NCBI RefSeq assembly: GCF_009738225.1
Contig: NZ_CP018187.1
Location: forward strand, 1,684,501-1,748,500
DNA: 64,000 nt
DNA from: Streptococcus salivarius
GTDB lineage: Bacteria; Bacillota; Bacilli; Lactobacillales; Streptococcaceae
Reading direction: 5' to 3'
The notes beneath the pieces were generated by a model. It had not been told where the DNA came from, ran no database searches, and was given only the letters and a program-made list of their open reading frames with translations. Below are positions 1-8,769 of the stretch, in pieces. The position numbers and the translations under genes are program-made. The number at the start of each line of letters is the position of its first letter. The stretch's first letter is position 1.

Positions 1-1634
1 TAATCTTTAAGACCTACTTGAGCTGCGGCAGCATTGTTTGGATCATCATACCCCATGAAAGTCTTGGTATTTTCACTTGAAGTTGTCTTAAAGATATCAA
101 GGTAAGTTGATGGGTCTTGATAGTCTGGACCCCAAATGACACCGTTTGAAATATCCCAGTCTTCTGCCGCTGCATTAGCCGCGTTAAGGGTTGCATTTTG
201 TATGTCATCAGATGATAATTGGTTAACATCGATAACCACATTATCGCTACCCAATGATTGCTCAATGGTTTGTTTCAAAGATTGGGCCTGAGCAACATTG
301 ATTTTAGAACTTTGGTCAACAGGAAGGTCCAAGTGAATTGGGAATTGAACACCATCTGCTTGGAGAGTTTCCTTAGCTTTGGCAAACTCAGTCTTAGCTT
401 TTTCAGCATTGTAGAGGCCATCTTGACCATCAGTAAAGTTTACACCTGACCATTCATCACCATAAGAGGACATTTTCTCTGTTACAAGATCTCCAAAGGT
501 CTTATCACCTGCACTGACAAAATCAGAAGGAACAAAGAGGTTACGTAGAGCTAGAGCTGCACCATCTTTACCATTCATTTGTGATTGATAAGCCGTACGA
601 TCAATTGCGAAGTTGATTGATTGACGGAAGTCTTTGTTTAGAAGAGCCTTCTTAGTTGATGTCTTTTCAGCATCCGTCTTCTTGGCTGAGAATTTATAGC
701 TTTGGCGGTCAATATTCACACCAATAGCCGATGTAGATGCACCTGGTGCTGTGTAATAAATATTATCTTTATAGTTTTTCTCAACTGAAGCATAGTTAGA
801 ACTCGTTGGGTAGACACGAGCCAAACTATAGGCACCATCCGTGAAACCACGTTCTAGAGCCTCTTGATCCGAACCGTCATAATATGACAATTTGATGGCA
901 TCAAAGTGTACATTCTTCTTGTCCCAATAATTTTCATTCTTAGTCAACTCAATAGATGATTTAGCTGTCAAAGATTTGAGAATGAAAGGACCATTATAGA
1001 GGATAGATGTTGGGTCTGTTGACTTACCAAAATCTTTCCCTTTGTTCTTAAGAAAGTCTTCGTTAACTGGGAAGAGCAAGCCATAAGTTGTTTTAGAGTT
1101 CCAGTATGGCTCCGGTTTTTTAAGGGTGTATTGCAATGTATAATCGTCGATTGCTTTAACGCCAACATTTGAGAAATCTTTATTGGCACCAGAAAGGTAG
1201 TCAGACAATCCAGCAATAGAATCTTGTACCAAATAGAGGGCTCCAGACTTGCCATCAGCCGCATGCTTAAGACCAGTCACAAAGTCCTTAGCAGTCACAT
1301 CAGCATACTCTTCACCATCAGAAGTATACCATTTAACTCCCTTACGGATTTTATAAGTATAAGTCAGACCATCTTGAGAGACAGACCAATCTTCAGCTAC
1401 TGAAGGGACAAGATTACCATATTTGTCCGCTTCCATAAGTCCATCTACACCATTAGTTACAGCAATTTTTGTAGGTCCTGTATTTGAAGTGATGTAATCC
1501 AATGATTCTGGATCTGAATTATAAACATAACCATAAGTCGTTCCACTAGTACTTGACTTAGAAGAACAAGCCGCTAAGGCACCAACACTTAGAAGGGCGA
1601 CACCCGCAAGGGCTAACCATTTGCTTTTTTTCAT
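1..1634 (-). CDS. amiA: Oligopeptide ABC transporter substrate-binding lipoprotein, AmiA/OppA type (3' end outside window)
   Basis: Binds extracellular oligopeptides and passes them to an Opp/Ami-type ABC importer; anchored to the outer membrane face. The reading frame runs on the minus strand from an ATG at 1634 to the window edge, so about 544 codons are visible and the C-terminus is missing. The N-terminus is a lipoprotein signal: KK, a hydrophobic stretch and lipobox LAAC followed by a Ser/Thr linker. The mature part has the SBP_bac_5 character (TYGYVYNSDPESLDYI, later NEDFLKNKGKDFGKSTDPTS). A GGAGAA ribosome site precedes the start. The permease and ATPase genes are not visible. In S. 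thermophilus several AmiA paralogues exist, so which one this is cannot be told here. No frameshift was seen in the part read. Confidence 0.88.
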   Translation of the reverse strand, partial: MKKSKWLALAGVALLSVGALAACSSKSSTSGTTYGYVYNSDPESLDYITSNTGPTKIAVTNGVDGLMEADKYGNLVPSVAEDWSVSQDGLTYTYKIRKGVKWYTSDGEEYADVTAKDFVTGLKHAADGKSGALYLVQDSIAGLSDYLSGANKDFSNVGVKAIDDYTLQYTLKKPEPYWNSKTTYGLLFPVNEDFLKNKGKDFGKSTDPTSILYNGPFILKSLTAKSSIELTKNENYWDKKNVHFDAIKLSYYDGSDQEALERGFTDGAYSLARVYPTSSNYASVEKNYKDNIYYTAPGASTSAIGVNIDRQSYKFSAKKTDAEKTSTKKALLNKDFRQSINFAIDRTAYQSQMNGKDGAALALRNLFVPSDFVSAGDKTFGDLVTEKMSSYGDEWSGVNFTDGQDGLYNAEKAKTEFAKAKETLQADGVQFPIHLDLPVDQSSKINVAQAQSLKQTIEQSLGSDNVVIDVNQLSSDDIQNATLNAANAAAEDWDISNGVIWGPDYQDPSTYLDIFKTTSSENTKTFMGYDDPNNAAAAQVGLKD

Positions 1635-1668
1635 AAGATTTCTCCAAAAAATAAAATTTTACTCTTTC

Positions 1669-1676
1669 ATTATAGC
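1669..1676 (-). promoter_or_regulatory. Extended -10 element of the amiA promoter
   Basis: Minus-strand TATAAT at 1669-1674 is preceded by TGC, giving an extended -10 about 35 bases upstream of the amiA start codon. No good -35 hexamer sits at normal spacing, as is common with extended -10 promoters. Confidence 0.55.
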
Positions 1677-1825
1677 ATAAATAATCAAGAAAAGCAGTCA
1701 CTTTCAGAATATTTTGCACAAGCAAAGTACATAATGAAACACGAAAAACTCAACAGTCCATTGTATTTCCTGGATTTCTAGCTACTTTAATCGATTTATT
1801 TTTAATCACCAGCCATGCATAAAAC

Positions 1826-1860
1826 AAAAAGGCCTAACACCTTGGTCAGACCTCTTTTTT
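1826..1860 (-). terminator. Terminator downstream of pta
   Basis: A 9-bp stem with two wobble pairs (arms 1830-1838 and 1845-1853) lies just after the pta stop. On the minus strand it is followed by a T run. The other strand also carries T6, so it may work in both directions. Confidence 0.7.
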
Positions 1861-1869
1861 GAGACAAAA

Positions 1870-2853
1870 TTAGTTATTAAGAGCTTGAGCAGCTGTGATA
1901 ATCGCTAAATTATAAATGTCTTCAGCACTAGCACCACGAGAAAGATCGTTTACTGGTTTATTAAGACCTTGTAAGATTGGTCCGATAGCTTCGAACATTC
2001 CCAAACGTTGGGCAATCTTATATCCAATGTTACCTGCTTGCAAGCCAGGGAAAACAAAGACATTAGCATGTCCTGCTACGTCACTATCTGGAGCCTTAAT
2101 AGCCGCTGTTGCTGGAACAAATGCTGCATCGAACTGCAACTCCCCATCAATAGCCAAGTCAGGACGCATTTCTTTAGCAATATTTGTTGCTTGAACAACC
2201 CTGTCAACTTTTGGCGATTTAGCAGAACCTTTTGTTGAGAAGCTAAGCATGGCCACTTTAGGGTCAATACCAAAAACTTTAGCTGTTTCGGCAGTATTAA
2301 TTGCAATTTCTGCCAATTCTTGAGCATTTGGTTCAATATTGATAGCACAGTCAGCAAACATCAAGCGATGATCGGTATTTTCACGGTTCATAAGGAAGAC
2401 ACCTGATGTACGAGAAATACCAGGTTTTGTTTTGATAATTTGAAGGGCAGGACGTACCGTATCCGCTGTTGAGTGAATAGCACCTGAAACCATTCCATCA
2501 GCCAGACCAAGTTTAACTAACATAACACCAAAATAATTGACATCACGAAGCAACTTTTCCGCATCTTCGATTGTTGCTTTTCCTTTACGGATTTCAACAA
2601 ATTTTTCCTTCATTTCCTCGAAATCTTCATAGGTTTCAGGATTAATAATTGTATAGTTAAAGTCTGCAAAACCAAGATCGTTCAAGATTTTGTGAACCTC
2701 TGCTGGGTCTCCCAAAATAATAGGATCAACCAATCCTTCAAATTTCAAACGGGCTGCTGCACGAACCACACGGTCGTCGTTACCCTCAGGGAAAACAATC
2801 TTAATACCCTTCCCTAAAATATGTTCACGAAGTTCACCAAATAGACTACGCAT
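1870..2853 (-). CDS. pta: Phosphate acetyltransferase
   Basis: Converts acetyl-CoA and phosphate to acetyl phosphate and CoA, the step before acetate kinase in acetate/ATP formation. The 327-residue protein starts MRSLFGELREHILGKG and contains the PTA_PTB family blocks MVSGAIHSTADTVRPAL and a C-terminal LQAGNIGYKIAQRLG segment; the length is normal for the short Firmicute Pta. I chose the ATG at 2853 because GAGGAA lies at a proper distance in front of it; an in-frame TTG at 2868 would leave no ribosome site. It is the last gene of relQ-nadK-pseudouridine synthase-pta and is followed by a terminator. Confidence 0.95.
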   Translation of the reverse strand: MRSLFGELREHILGKGIKIVFPEGNDDRVVRAAARLKFEGLVDPIILGDPAEVHKILNDLGFADFNYTIINPETYEDFEEMKEKFVEIRKGKATIEDAEKLLRDVNYFGVMLVKLGLADGMVSGAIHSTADTVRPALQIIKTKPGISRTSGVFLMNRENTDHRLMFADCAINIEPNAQELAEIAINTAETAKVFGIDPKVAMLSFSTKGSAKSPKVDRVVQATNIAKEMRPDLAIDGELQFDAAFVPATAAIKAPDSDVAGHANVFVFPGLQAGNIGYKIAQRLGMFEAIGPILQGLNKPVNDLSRGASAEDIYNLAIITAAQALNN

Positions 2854-2868
2854 AAAAAAATTCCTCAA

Positions 2869-3765
2869 TCAATCTTTTTTAGTTTGTAAGTTCATGATAA
2901 CGGTTTCAAAATCATCTGTCAAGGAAGATGCATGGACCATCTCTTTTTTGGTAAAAGGATCAACAAATGAAAGACGGTGACAATGCAAGGCCTGGCGCTC
3001 AATACCATAGTCTAGAGAACCACCATAAAGATCATCTCCCAAAAGGGGAAGGCCTAAGTGGGCAAAGTGGACGCGAATCTGGTGAGTACGCCCAGTATGC
3101 AAATTGATATCAACCAGTTTAACCCTACCATAATCACCTACCAAACGATAACTAGTGTGGGCATATTTCCCCGACTTATGGACTCGACGTGTGATAATGG
3201 AATCCTCATCACGCGCAATCGGTGCAATGATTTCACCCTGCTTCTCAAGTTTGGTGTCACCTTCAACCAAGGCATAGTAATGTTTCTTGATAGACTTCTG
3301 TTGTAACTGTTTATCCATACGAGCATGGGCGTAACCATGCTTAGCAAACAGCATGAGACCAGAGGTGTCCTTATCCAAACGTGTCACAATATGCACACGC
3401 TGGTTGGGATAATTATTGCTGACAAAATGATGTTTGACAAAATTAGCCATGGTATTATCGTGGTTAACACTTGGAATACTAGCATAGCCATAGGGTTTGT
3501 TAATCACCAAGAAGTTATCATCCTCATAGACGATATCCAAGTCAAAAGGAATTGGCTTCAAGGTTTCATGCGGTGCCTCGTCAGGGATTTCAATGGCAAC
3601 CACATCTCCTTCATGGACAGGATAAGTCGCAAACTGCTCCTCGCCATTGACCCAAATATGACCACCTTCAAACTTAATCTTGGCCAGAAGTCCTTTTGAA
3701 ATATCATGCTCCTTCAAAAAGGTCTTAACTCGACATGAACGTCCTACGGTAAATTCATATCTCAT
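2869..3765 (-). CDS. RluA/RluD-family 23S rRNA pseudouridine synthase
   Basis: Isomerises specific uridines in RNA, probably in 23S rRNA. The 298-residue protein has an N-terminal S4-like RNA-binding part ([24 protein letters not shown]) and the RluA catalytic core: [17 protein letters not shown] carries the catalytic Asp, and [20 protein letters not shown] is the family's second signature. Its start overlaps the nadK stop by four bases (ATGA), so the two are translationally coupled. The block relQ-nadK-rluD-like-pta is a standard streptococcal arrangement. Which uridines are modified cannot be read from sequence. Confidence 0.92.
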   Translation of the reverse strand: MRYEFTVGRSCRVKTFLKEHDISKGLLAKIKFEGGHIWVNGEEQFATYPVHEGDVVAIEIPDEAPHETLKPIPFDLDIVYEDDNFLVINKPYGYASIPSVNHDNTMANFVKHHFVSNNYPNQRVHIVTRLDKDTSGLMLFAKHGYAHARMDKQLQQKSIKKHYYALVEGDTKLEKQGEIIAPIARDEDSIITRRVHKSGKYAHTSYRLVGDYGRVKLVDINLHTGRTHQIRVHFAHLGLPLLGDDLYGGSLDYGIERQALHCHRLSFVDPFTKKEMVHASSLTDDFETVIMNLQTKKD

Positions 3766-4598
3766 TCTTCCATGTCTCCAATAAAGGAATCACGTACGCG
3801 TTCCCAGAAACTTGTGTGACTGGCACTAGCCACAAAGGAAATCTTACGTTGGTCGATTGAAAATTCTACCTTTTTCACATTACGGTTGGTATAGGTTTTA
3901 TTATCAACGGATAGAGTGTAGCTTCCCATTCGGGTAGGATAAACAGTAATCTTCTCATGCTTGGGCACAATAAGGGGACTTCCTAAGGTCCGGTACACAC
4001 GATTATTAAGACTGGCAATCTCTGTCAGTTGCAAGGCTTCAATGGTAGGATGAAGGACCGCACCACCCAGTGATTTATTGTAGGCCGTTGATCCTGTAGG
4101 CGTCGACACTGACAACCCATCTCCACGGAAGCTCTCAAACAAGACATCATTAAGGCAAACATCTGCTGCCATGGTTTTCTCATTACGCTTGATGGCTGCT
4201 TCATTGAGGGCAATCGACGTAAAAGAACGACCATCAGCCAGGGTCAATTTGACATTCAAAAGAGGGTAAGAAATCTTTGCACCACTATCTTTTCGAAGCG
4301 TCTCGATTAATTGATCCACTTCACTGTCCAAATAATCCGTATAAAAGCCTAAATGACCCGTGTGAATCCCTACAAAACGCACACGAGCAAGCTCTTTTTC
4401 ATACATATGAAAGGCCGATAGCAACATACCATCACCACCAATTGAGATGACCACATCTGGATTTTTCTTGGTCAAATAAAAATCTGGATCATCTCGAAAG
4501 GCATTAAAAAGTTTTGAGGCCACACGCCTACTTTGGGGTTTGCCATTGGCAATAATAGCTACCTTCATCTCATCCGAAGAGGTCTTCATCTGTGTCAT
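3762..4598 (-). CDS. nadK: NAD kinase
   Basis: Phosphorylates NAD to NADP in the cytoplasm. The 278-residue protein has the NAD kinase GGDG motif ([16 protein letters not shown], about residues 55-70), the NE segment ([11 protein letters not shown]) and the [16 protein letters not shown] loop. Three in-frame starts are possible: ATG at 4598 (with AGGAA about six bases upstream, preferred), ATG at 4589, or ATG at 4568 directly after the relQ stop. The preferred start overlaps relQ by about 29 bases, so translation is probably coupled. Pairing of a (p)ppGpp synthetase with NAD kinase is conserved in streptococci. Confidence 0.94.
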   Translation of the reverse strand: MTQMKTSSDEMKVAIIANGKPQSRRVASKLFNAFRDDPDFYLTKKNPDVVISIGGDGMLLSAFHMYEKELARVRFVGIHTGHLGFYTDYLDSEVDQLIETLRKDSGAKISYPLLNVKLTLADGRSFTSIALNEAAIKRNEKTMAADVCLNDVLFESFRGDGLSVSTPTGSTAYNKSLGGAVLHPTIEALQLTEIASLNNRVYRTLGSPLIVPKHEKITVYPTRMGSYTLSVDNKTYTNRNVKKVEFSIDQRKISFVASASHTSFWERVRDSFIGDMEE

Positions 4599-5244
4599 CA
4601 CTATTTCCTACACTATCCTTCAAAGTTCTGTTAATTGGATCAAAGAGCAACTGGGCATCTCTAATATCATCACGTATCTTACGCATTTCTTCATCAAGTT
4701 CATAAGCCATGCGGGCCGTAGTTTCCAAGCGAAGCTTAATTTCCTCTGGAAAGTTTCCCTGATACTTGTAATTAAGGGAATGTTCAATGGTGGCCCAAAA
4801 GTTCATGGCCAAAGTCCTAATCTGAATTTCAGCAAGAATCTCCTTACGACCATCAATGGTATCAACGGGATAAGAGATAATAACATGATAAGAGCGATAA
4901 CCCGAATGTTTACGGTTTCTGATGTAGTCACGCTCTGAAACAATGGTCATATCACTACGGCGACGAAGCAAGGCCAAAACTTCATCCACATCATCGACAA
5001 ACTGGACCATGACTCGGAGACCAGCAATATCCTGCATATCTTGAGCCAAATTTTCAACTGAGAGGCCACGAAGGGCTATTTTCTCCTCAATGGAAGCCAC
5101 TGACTTCACACGTCCCGTCACAAATTCAATAGGCGAGTGACGATTTTGCTTACGAAATTGTTTCCGAATGCCTCGGAGCTTAATTTTGAGCTCACCTACG
5201 GCCTGAATATAGGGGTCTAAAAATTGTTCCCAATCCATGGTCAA
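4570..5244 (-). CDS. relQ: Small alarmone synthetase RelQ (GTP pyrophosphokinase)
   Basis: Makes (p)ppGpp or pGpp from GTP/GDP and ATP without a hydrolase or regulatory domain. The 224-residue protein shows the RelA_SpoT synthetase signatures [31 protein letters not shown] and [18 protein letters not shown]. It lacks HD, TGS and ACT domains, as expected for RelQ. Start: a TTG at 5244 (reads MTMDWEQFL) lies nine bases after AGGAGG; the ATG two codons later (5238) would have a spacing of about 15, so TTG is favoured. First gene of the relQ-nadK-pseudouridine synthase-pta operon, divergent from the CYTH gene; the two upstream regions share about 100 bases. Confidence 0.93.
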   Translation of the reverse strand: MTMDWEQFLDPYIQAVGELKIKLRGIRKQFRKQNRHSPIEFVTGRVKSVASIEEKIALRGLSVENLAQDMQDIAGLRVMVQFVDDVDEVLALLRRRSDMTIVSERDYIRNRKHSGYRSYHVIISYPVDTIDGRKEILAEIQIRTLAMNFWATIEHSLNYKYQGNFPEEIKLRLETTARMAYELDEEMRKIRDDIRDAQLLFDPINRTLKDSVGNSDDTDEDLFG

Positions 5245-5339
5245 GATAGGACTCCTCCTTGTCAAAAGCTTTAGTTTTTTATAAAATAAATACAATCTGT
5301 TATATTATACCACATTTGAAAGCACAAGGGAGGACACAC

Positions 5340-5915
5340 ATGAACCATTTAGAGATAGAGTACAAGACTCTACTCACCAAAGACGAGTACAATCGTTTAG
5401 CGATGCTTTTCTCCCATGTGACACCTGTTACGCAAACCAACTACTACATCGACACTCCTCAGAGTGACATGAGAAATAAAAAGTTGTCTTTGCGTATTAG
5501 GACACTTCCCACTCATGGTGAGCTGACCTTGAAAATCCCTGAAAAAGTCGGGAACATGGAGTACAACCTTACCATGGACTGTGCGGACGCTAAGGCTTTG
5601 ACTAAGTCGCTGGACTTCCCTGATTGTCAGATCAAATCCATTCTTCTGGAACGTGGGGTTAAACTAGAGGACCTAACCATCCTCGGACATTTAACCACAA
5701 CTCGTCGCGAGTACCAAACAAACATCGGTCTCATGGCCCTCGATGTCAATGTCTATGCTGATAAGAAAGATTACGAGCTTGAACTAGAAGTTTCGGATGC
5801 TGAGAAAGGTAAAGACGACTTTGATGCCTTCCTTAAAGAAAATAACATTGACTTTAAGTATGCCAAGAGTAAGGTTGCACGCTTTGTAGCTACCCTCAAA
5901 CGAGACAAAGACTAA
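5340..5915 (+). CDS. CYTH-domain protein (putative triphosphatase)
   Basis: A member of the CYTH superfamily, whose members bind triphosphate substrates such as inorganic triphosphate, thiamine triphosphate or ATP in a metal-dependent beta-barrel tunnel. The 191-residue protein begins MNHLEIEYKTLL with the diagnostic ExExK motif, and further charged tunnel residues follow (LRIRTLP, LTLKIPEK, ELELEVSD). AAGGGAGG lies directly upstream of the ATG at 5340. It is divergent from relQ, a pairing conserved in Firmicutes that hints at nucleotide/polyphosphate metabolism. The true substrate is unknown. Confidence 0.88.
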   Translation: MNHLEIEYKTLLTKDEYNRLAMLFSHVTPVTQTNYYIDTPQSDMRNKKLSLRIRTLPTHGELTLKIPEKVGNMEYNLTMDCADAKALTKSLDFPDCQIKSILLERGVKLEDLTILGHLTTTRREYQTNIGLMALDVNVYADKKDYELELEVSDAEKGKDDFDAFLKENNIDFKYAKSKVARFVATLKRDKD

Positions 5916-5921
5916 AATTTA

Positions 5922-5951
5922 GACAAGGAGTTGGCTCCTTGTCTTTTTTTT
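5922..5951 (+). terminator. Rho-independent terminator of the CYTH gene
   Basis: A perfect 9-bp stem GACAAGGAG/CTCCTTGTC with loop TTGG is followed by eight T, directly after the stop codon. Confidence 0.92.
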
Positions 5952-6048
5952 ATGTTTAAACACATGCAGCGTTAAATAATACAAGCATTTTATCTCATAA
6001 ATGACTTCCAGAGGTCTAAAAACGCATACAAAGGAATTTTATCTAGCA

Positions 6049-6061
6049 AAGGTTCGGTATT
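6049..6061 (-). promoter_or_regulatory. PurBox upstream of prs
   Basis: The minus strand reads AATACCGAACCTT, one mismatch from the PurR-binding PurBox AWWWCCGAACWWT of lactococci and streptococci. It sits about 55 bases upstream of the prs -10, close to the distance used by activating PurR sites. Family knowledge: prs belongs to the PurR regulon in Lactococcus. Confidence 0.6.
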
Positions 6062-6106
6062 TTTCACTAATATCATACTTTGATGGCTGAAATTTCTGCT
6101 TCTTTT

Positions 6107-6115
6107 TGCTAAAAT
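6107..6115 (+). promoter_or_regulatory. Extended -10 of the prs promoter
   Basis: TGCTAAAAT is an extended -10 with no clear -35, which fits a promoter that needs an activator. The leader to the ATG is about 70 bases. Confidence 0.5.
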
Positions 6116-6191
6116 AGAACTATCTGTAGTTTTATTACAATAGCCCTAACTGGGCTTAGCATCTTATTTTTTTAAAGGAGTCACCATCGTC

Positions 6192-7163
6192 ATGGTACAT
6201 CAAAAAGCAAACCCACAATTGAAATTGTTCTCGCTCAGCTCAAACCCAGAAATTGCTGAAAAAATTGCTGAGGCTACCGGATTGCCACTTGGTAAAGTAT
6301 CTTCACGTCAATTTTCTGACGGTGAAATCATGATCAACATCGAAGAGTCTGTTCGTGGGGACGATATCTATATCATCCAATCTACAAGCAACCCTGTTAA
6401 CGACCACCTTTGGGAATTGCTCATCATGATTGATGCCTGCAAACGTGCCAGTGCTAACTCTGTCAACGTGGTTATGCCTTACTTTGGTTATGCACGTCAA
6501 GACCGTATCGCTGCTTCACGTGAACCAATCACTGCTAAATTGATTGCCAATATGCTGGTTAAAGCTGGTGTCAATCGTCTCTTGACACTTGACCTTCACG
6601 CTGTCCAAGTTCAAGGTTTCTTCGACATCCCAGTAGATAACCTCTTCACAATGCCATTGTTTGCTGAATACTACAACGAAAAAGGATTCACAGGAAGTGA
6701 TGTTGTCGTTGTTAGCCCTAAAAACTCAGGTGTTAAACGTGCTCGTAGCTTGGCGGAATACCTTGATGCACCAATCGCTATCATTGACTACGCTCAAGAT
6801 GATTCAGAACGTGAAGAAGGCTACATCATCGGAGAGGTTGAAGGAAAAACAGCAATCTTGGTTGATGACATCCTTAATACTGGTAAAACGTTTGCTGAAG
6901 CTGCTAAAATCCTTGAACGTGGTGGCGTTAAAGACATTTATGCAGTTGCTAGTCACGGTCTCTTTGCAGGAGGTGCTGCTGAAGTCCTCAACGCTGCTCC
7001 AATTAAAGAAATCTTGGTGACAGATTCAGTTGCGACTAAAGAAAAAGTGCCTACAAACGTTAAATATATTTCAGCAAGTGAGCTAATCGCTAAAGCTACT
7101 ACTCGTATCTTCGAACGTCAACCACTTAGTCCACTCTTTGCATATACAGCACACGAGGACTAA
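6192..7163 (+). CDS. prs: Ribose-phosphate pyrophosphokinase
   Basis: Makes PRPP from ribose 5-phosphate and ATP, the entry compound for purine, pyrimidine, His and Trp synthesis. The 323-residue protein shows the N-terminal [18 protein letters not shown] segment, the ATP/ribose regions [20 protein letters not shown] and [19 protein letters not shown], and the PRPP-binding loop [25 protein letters not shown] precedes the start. The cysteine desulfurase gene begins three bases after its stop, and DUF1831 follows, so the three form one transcript ending at the hairpin at 8654-8676. A PurBox upstream suggests PurR control. Confidence 0.96.
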   Translation: MVHQKANPQLKLFSLSSNPEIAEKIAEATGLPLGKVSSRQFSDGEIMINIEESVRGDDIYIIQSTSNPVNDHLWELLIMIDACKRASANSVNVVMPYFGYARQDRIAASREPITAKLIANMLVKAGVNRLLTLDLHAVQVQGFFDIPVDNLFTMPLFAEYYNEKGFTGSDVVVVSPKNSGVKRARSLAEYLDAPIAIIDYAQDDSEREEGYIIGEVEGKTAILVDDILNTGKTFAEAAKILERGGVKDIYAVASHGLFAGGAAEVLNAAPIKEILVTDSVATKEKVPTNVKYISASELIAKATTRIFERQPLSPLFAYTAHED

Positions 7164-7166
7164 GCT

Positions 7167-8279
7167 ATGGTTTATTTGGACAATGCAGCAACAACTCCTT
7201 TAAATACTGCTGCTATTTCAGCTATGACACATGTTATGACTGAAACCTTTGGGAATCCATCCAGCCTCCATGCTTATGGTCGTCAAGCTTCCAAGGAACT
7301 TCGTGAAGCCCGTGAAGAAATGGCCAAACAATTTAAAGTCCCTGCTCGTAAGCTCATTTTCACTTCTGGTGGGACTGAAGGAAACAATACAGCTATCAAA
7401 GGTTATGCCCTAGCCAATCAAGCTAAAGGCAAACACCTGATTACAACTGCTATTGAACACCACTCTGTCCTTCACACCATGGCCTACTTGGAAGAGCGTT
7501 TTGGTTTTGAAGTAACCTATATTCAACCAGAAAATCAGGTTATTACTGCTCAACAAATTGCAGAGGCCTTACGTGACGATACTATTCTAGTTTCTGTTAT
7601 GTATGCCAATAACGAGACCGGCCAATTGCTTCCAATCAAGGAAATTGGTGACTTGCTTGCCAATCACCAAGCTGCCTTCCACGTTGATGCCGTTCAGGTA
7701 GCAGGAAAACTTCCTATTCACCCAGAGGAACTTGGAGCTGATTTTCTCTCTATTAGTGCCCATAAATTCCATGGACCTAAAGGTGTCGGCCTGCTCTATC
7801 ATAACGATTTGCATTTTGACAACCTACTCCATGGTGGTGAACAAGAGGAAAAACGTCGTGCCAGCACTGAAAATCTGGTCGGGATTTCAGGTATGACCGC
7901 TGCTTACAAACATGCTAGCGACCACTACCAAGACAATTACCAGCATGTTGAAAAGATTCGTCAGGCCTTTCTAGATACCCTTACCATTCCTTATGAAATT
8001 AATGGTGGAGGATCTAGCCTACCTCACGTCATCAACATCAGTTTTCCTGGTAAGGAAAATGGCCCTCTCTTAACCTTGTTAGACCTAGCTGGCTTTGCTG
8101 TTTCAACGGGTTCTGCTTGTACCGCTGGAACTGTTGACCCTAGCCACGTCATCCAAGCCCTCTATGGCAAGGACTCTGACAAGTTAAAAACAGCCATCCG
8201 CATTAGTTTATCAGAGGAAAATACCGCTGAAGAACTCCAAGCTCTAGCAGAAAAACTTAATCAAATCATAGGAGACTAA
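7167..8279 (+). CDS. Cysteine desulfurase (NifS/IscS-like)
   Basis: PLP enzyme that takes sulfur from cysteine onto an active-site Cys for tRNA thiolation or other sulfur transfer. The 370-residue class-V aminotransferase fold starts MVYLDNAATTPLN. The PLP lysine is in SISAHKFHGPKGVG (about residue 200) and the catalytic Cys in STGSACTAG (about 320). It lies three bases after prs and one base before DUF1831. No scaffold or thiolase is adjacent. In streptococci this copy is distinct from the SufS gene of the suf operon; its sulfur acceptor cannot be told from the sequence. Confidence 0.92.
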   Translation: MVYLDNAATTPLNTAAISAMTHVMTETFGNPSSLHAYGRQASKELREAREEMAKQFKVPARKLIFTSGGTEGNNTAIKGYALANQAKGKHLITTAIEHHSVLHTMAYLEERFGFEVTYIQPENQVITAQQIAEALRDDTILVSVMYANNETGQLLPIKEIGDLLANHQAAFHVDAVQVAGKLPIHPEELGADFLSISAHKFHGPKGVGLLYHNDLHFDNLLHGGEQEEKRRASTENLVGISGMTAAYKHASDHYQDNYQHVEKIRQAFLDTLTIPYEINGGGSSLPHVINISFPGKENGPLLTLLDLAGFAVSTGSACTAGTVDPSHVIQALYGKDSDKLKTAIRISLSEENTAEELQALAEKLNQIIGD

Positions 8280-8280
8280 C

Positions 8281-8628
8281 ATGGCATTTGAAAAAAGCAT
8301 TCATTTGACTGACTGTAAATACCGTTACACCATCAGTCCTAATGTCAAAAAATTCACCCTACGTGATACGACTTTTGTGCAAAATAAAATCGGAAACTAC
8401 GAGTTGCACCGCCTTCTCGAAAAAGTGCCTAACTCAGGCGAAGGTTTCCCACTTAAAATCACTATTAACAAAGACTTGACTGGTTTCAAATTGTCAATTA
8501 CAGACAAATCTGGTCTGCGTAACGTTAATATCTTTAAAAATGAAGATCATCACATCTTGCAAGAGAAATTCTATTTCTTGATGCAGAGTTTGGTTGACCG
8601 TAATGTTTTCGAGCAAGAAGAAGTCTAA
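8281..8628 (+). CDS. DUF1831 family protein
   Basis: A 115-residue protein of the lactobacillales-specific DUF1831 family (MAFEKSIHLTDCKYRYTISP at the N-terminus). No catalytic motif, signal peptide or membrane segment is visible; it is a small soluble protein rich in beta-type patterns and Lys/Asp. It starts one base after the cysteine desulfurase stop and is probably co-translated with it, and the pairing is conserved in related genomes. A helper role in sulfur transfer is a guess from context only. Confidence 0.85.
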   Translation: MAFEKSIHLTDCKYRYTISPNVKKFTLRDTTFVQNKIGNYELHRLLEKVPNSGEGFPLKITINKDLTGFKLSITDKSGLRNVNIFKNEDHHILQEKFYFLMQSLVDRNVFEQEEV

Positions 8629-8653
8629 ATTTTTTCTTACTACATAGAAAGAG

Positions 8654-8676
8654 CCTATCCTTGTGATAGGTTTTTT
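8654..8676 (+). terminator. Terminator of the prs-cysteine desulfurase-DUF1831 operon
   Basis: Stem CCTATC/GATAGG with a five-base loop is followed by T6, 26 bases after the DUF1831 stop. Confidence 0.88.
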
Positions 8677-8698
8677 ATATCGCCTCATCTACACTATT

Positions 8699-8716
8699 TT
8701 GTTGCAATCTTCACAA
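8699..8716 (+). promoter_or_regulatory. Candidate Rex operator overlapping the rex -35
   Basis: TTGTTGCAATCTTCACAA matches the Rex palindrome (TTGTGA-W4-N2-TCACAA type) fully in the right half (TTCACAA) and in TTGT on the left. It covers the -35 hexamer of the rex promoter, the expected position for autorepression relieved by NADH. Confidence 0.62.
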
Positions 8717-8730
8717 ACTTTTCTTAAAAT
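8702..8730 (+). promoter_or_regulatory. rex promoter
   Basis: -35 TTGCAA at 8702-8707, 17-base spacer, -10 TAAAAT at 8725-8730, about 40 bases before the ATG. Confidence 0.7.
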
Positions 8731-8769
8731 ATAGGAGAATCATACTAATTAAAGAAAGGAAAGCGATCA

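Noticed and set aside
1916..2238. Open frames opposite pta on the plus strand
   Set aside because: They are antisense to a conserved enzyme gene, lack ribosome sites and show no known domain.
2868..2869. pta start at TTG 2868 (MRNFFM)
   Set aside because: No ribosome site in front; GAGGAA is correctly placed for the ATG at 2853.
6143..6170. Hairpin AGCCC/GGGCT with later T run in the prs leader as an attenuator
   Set aside because: The stem has only five pairs and the T run does not follow directly; no competing structure was seen.
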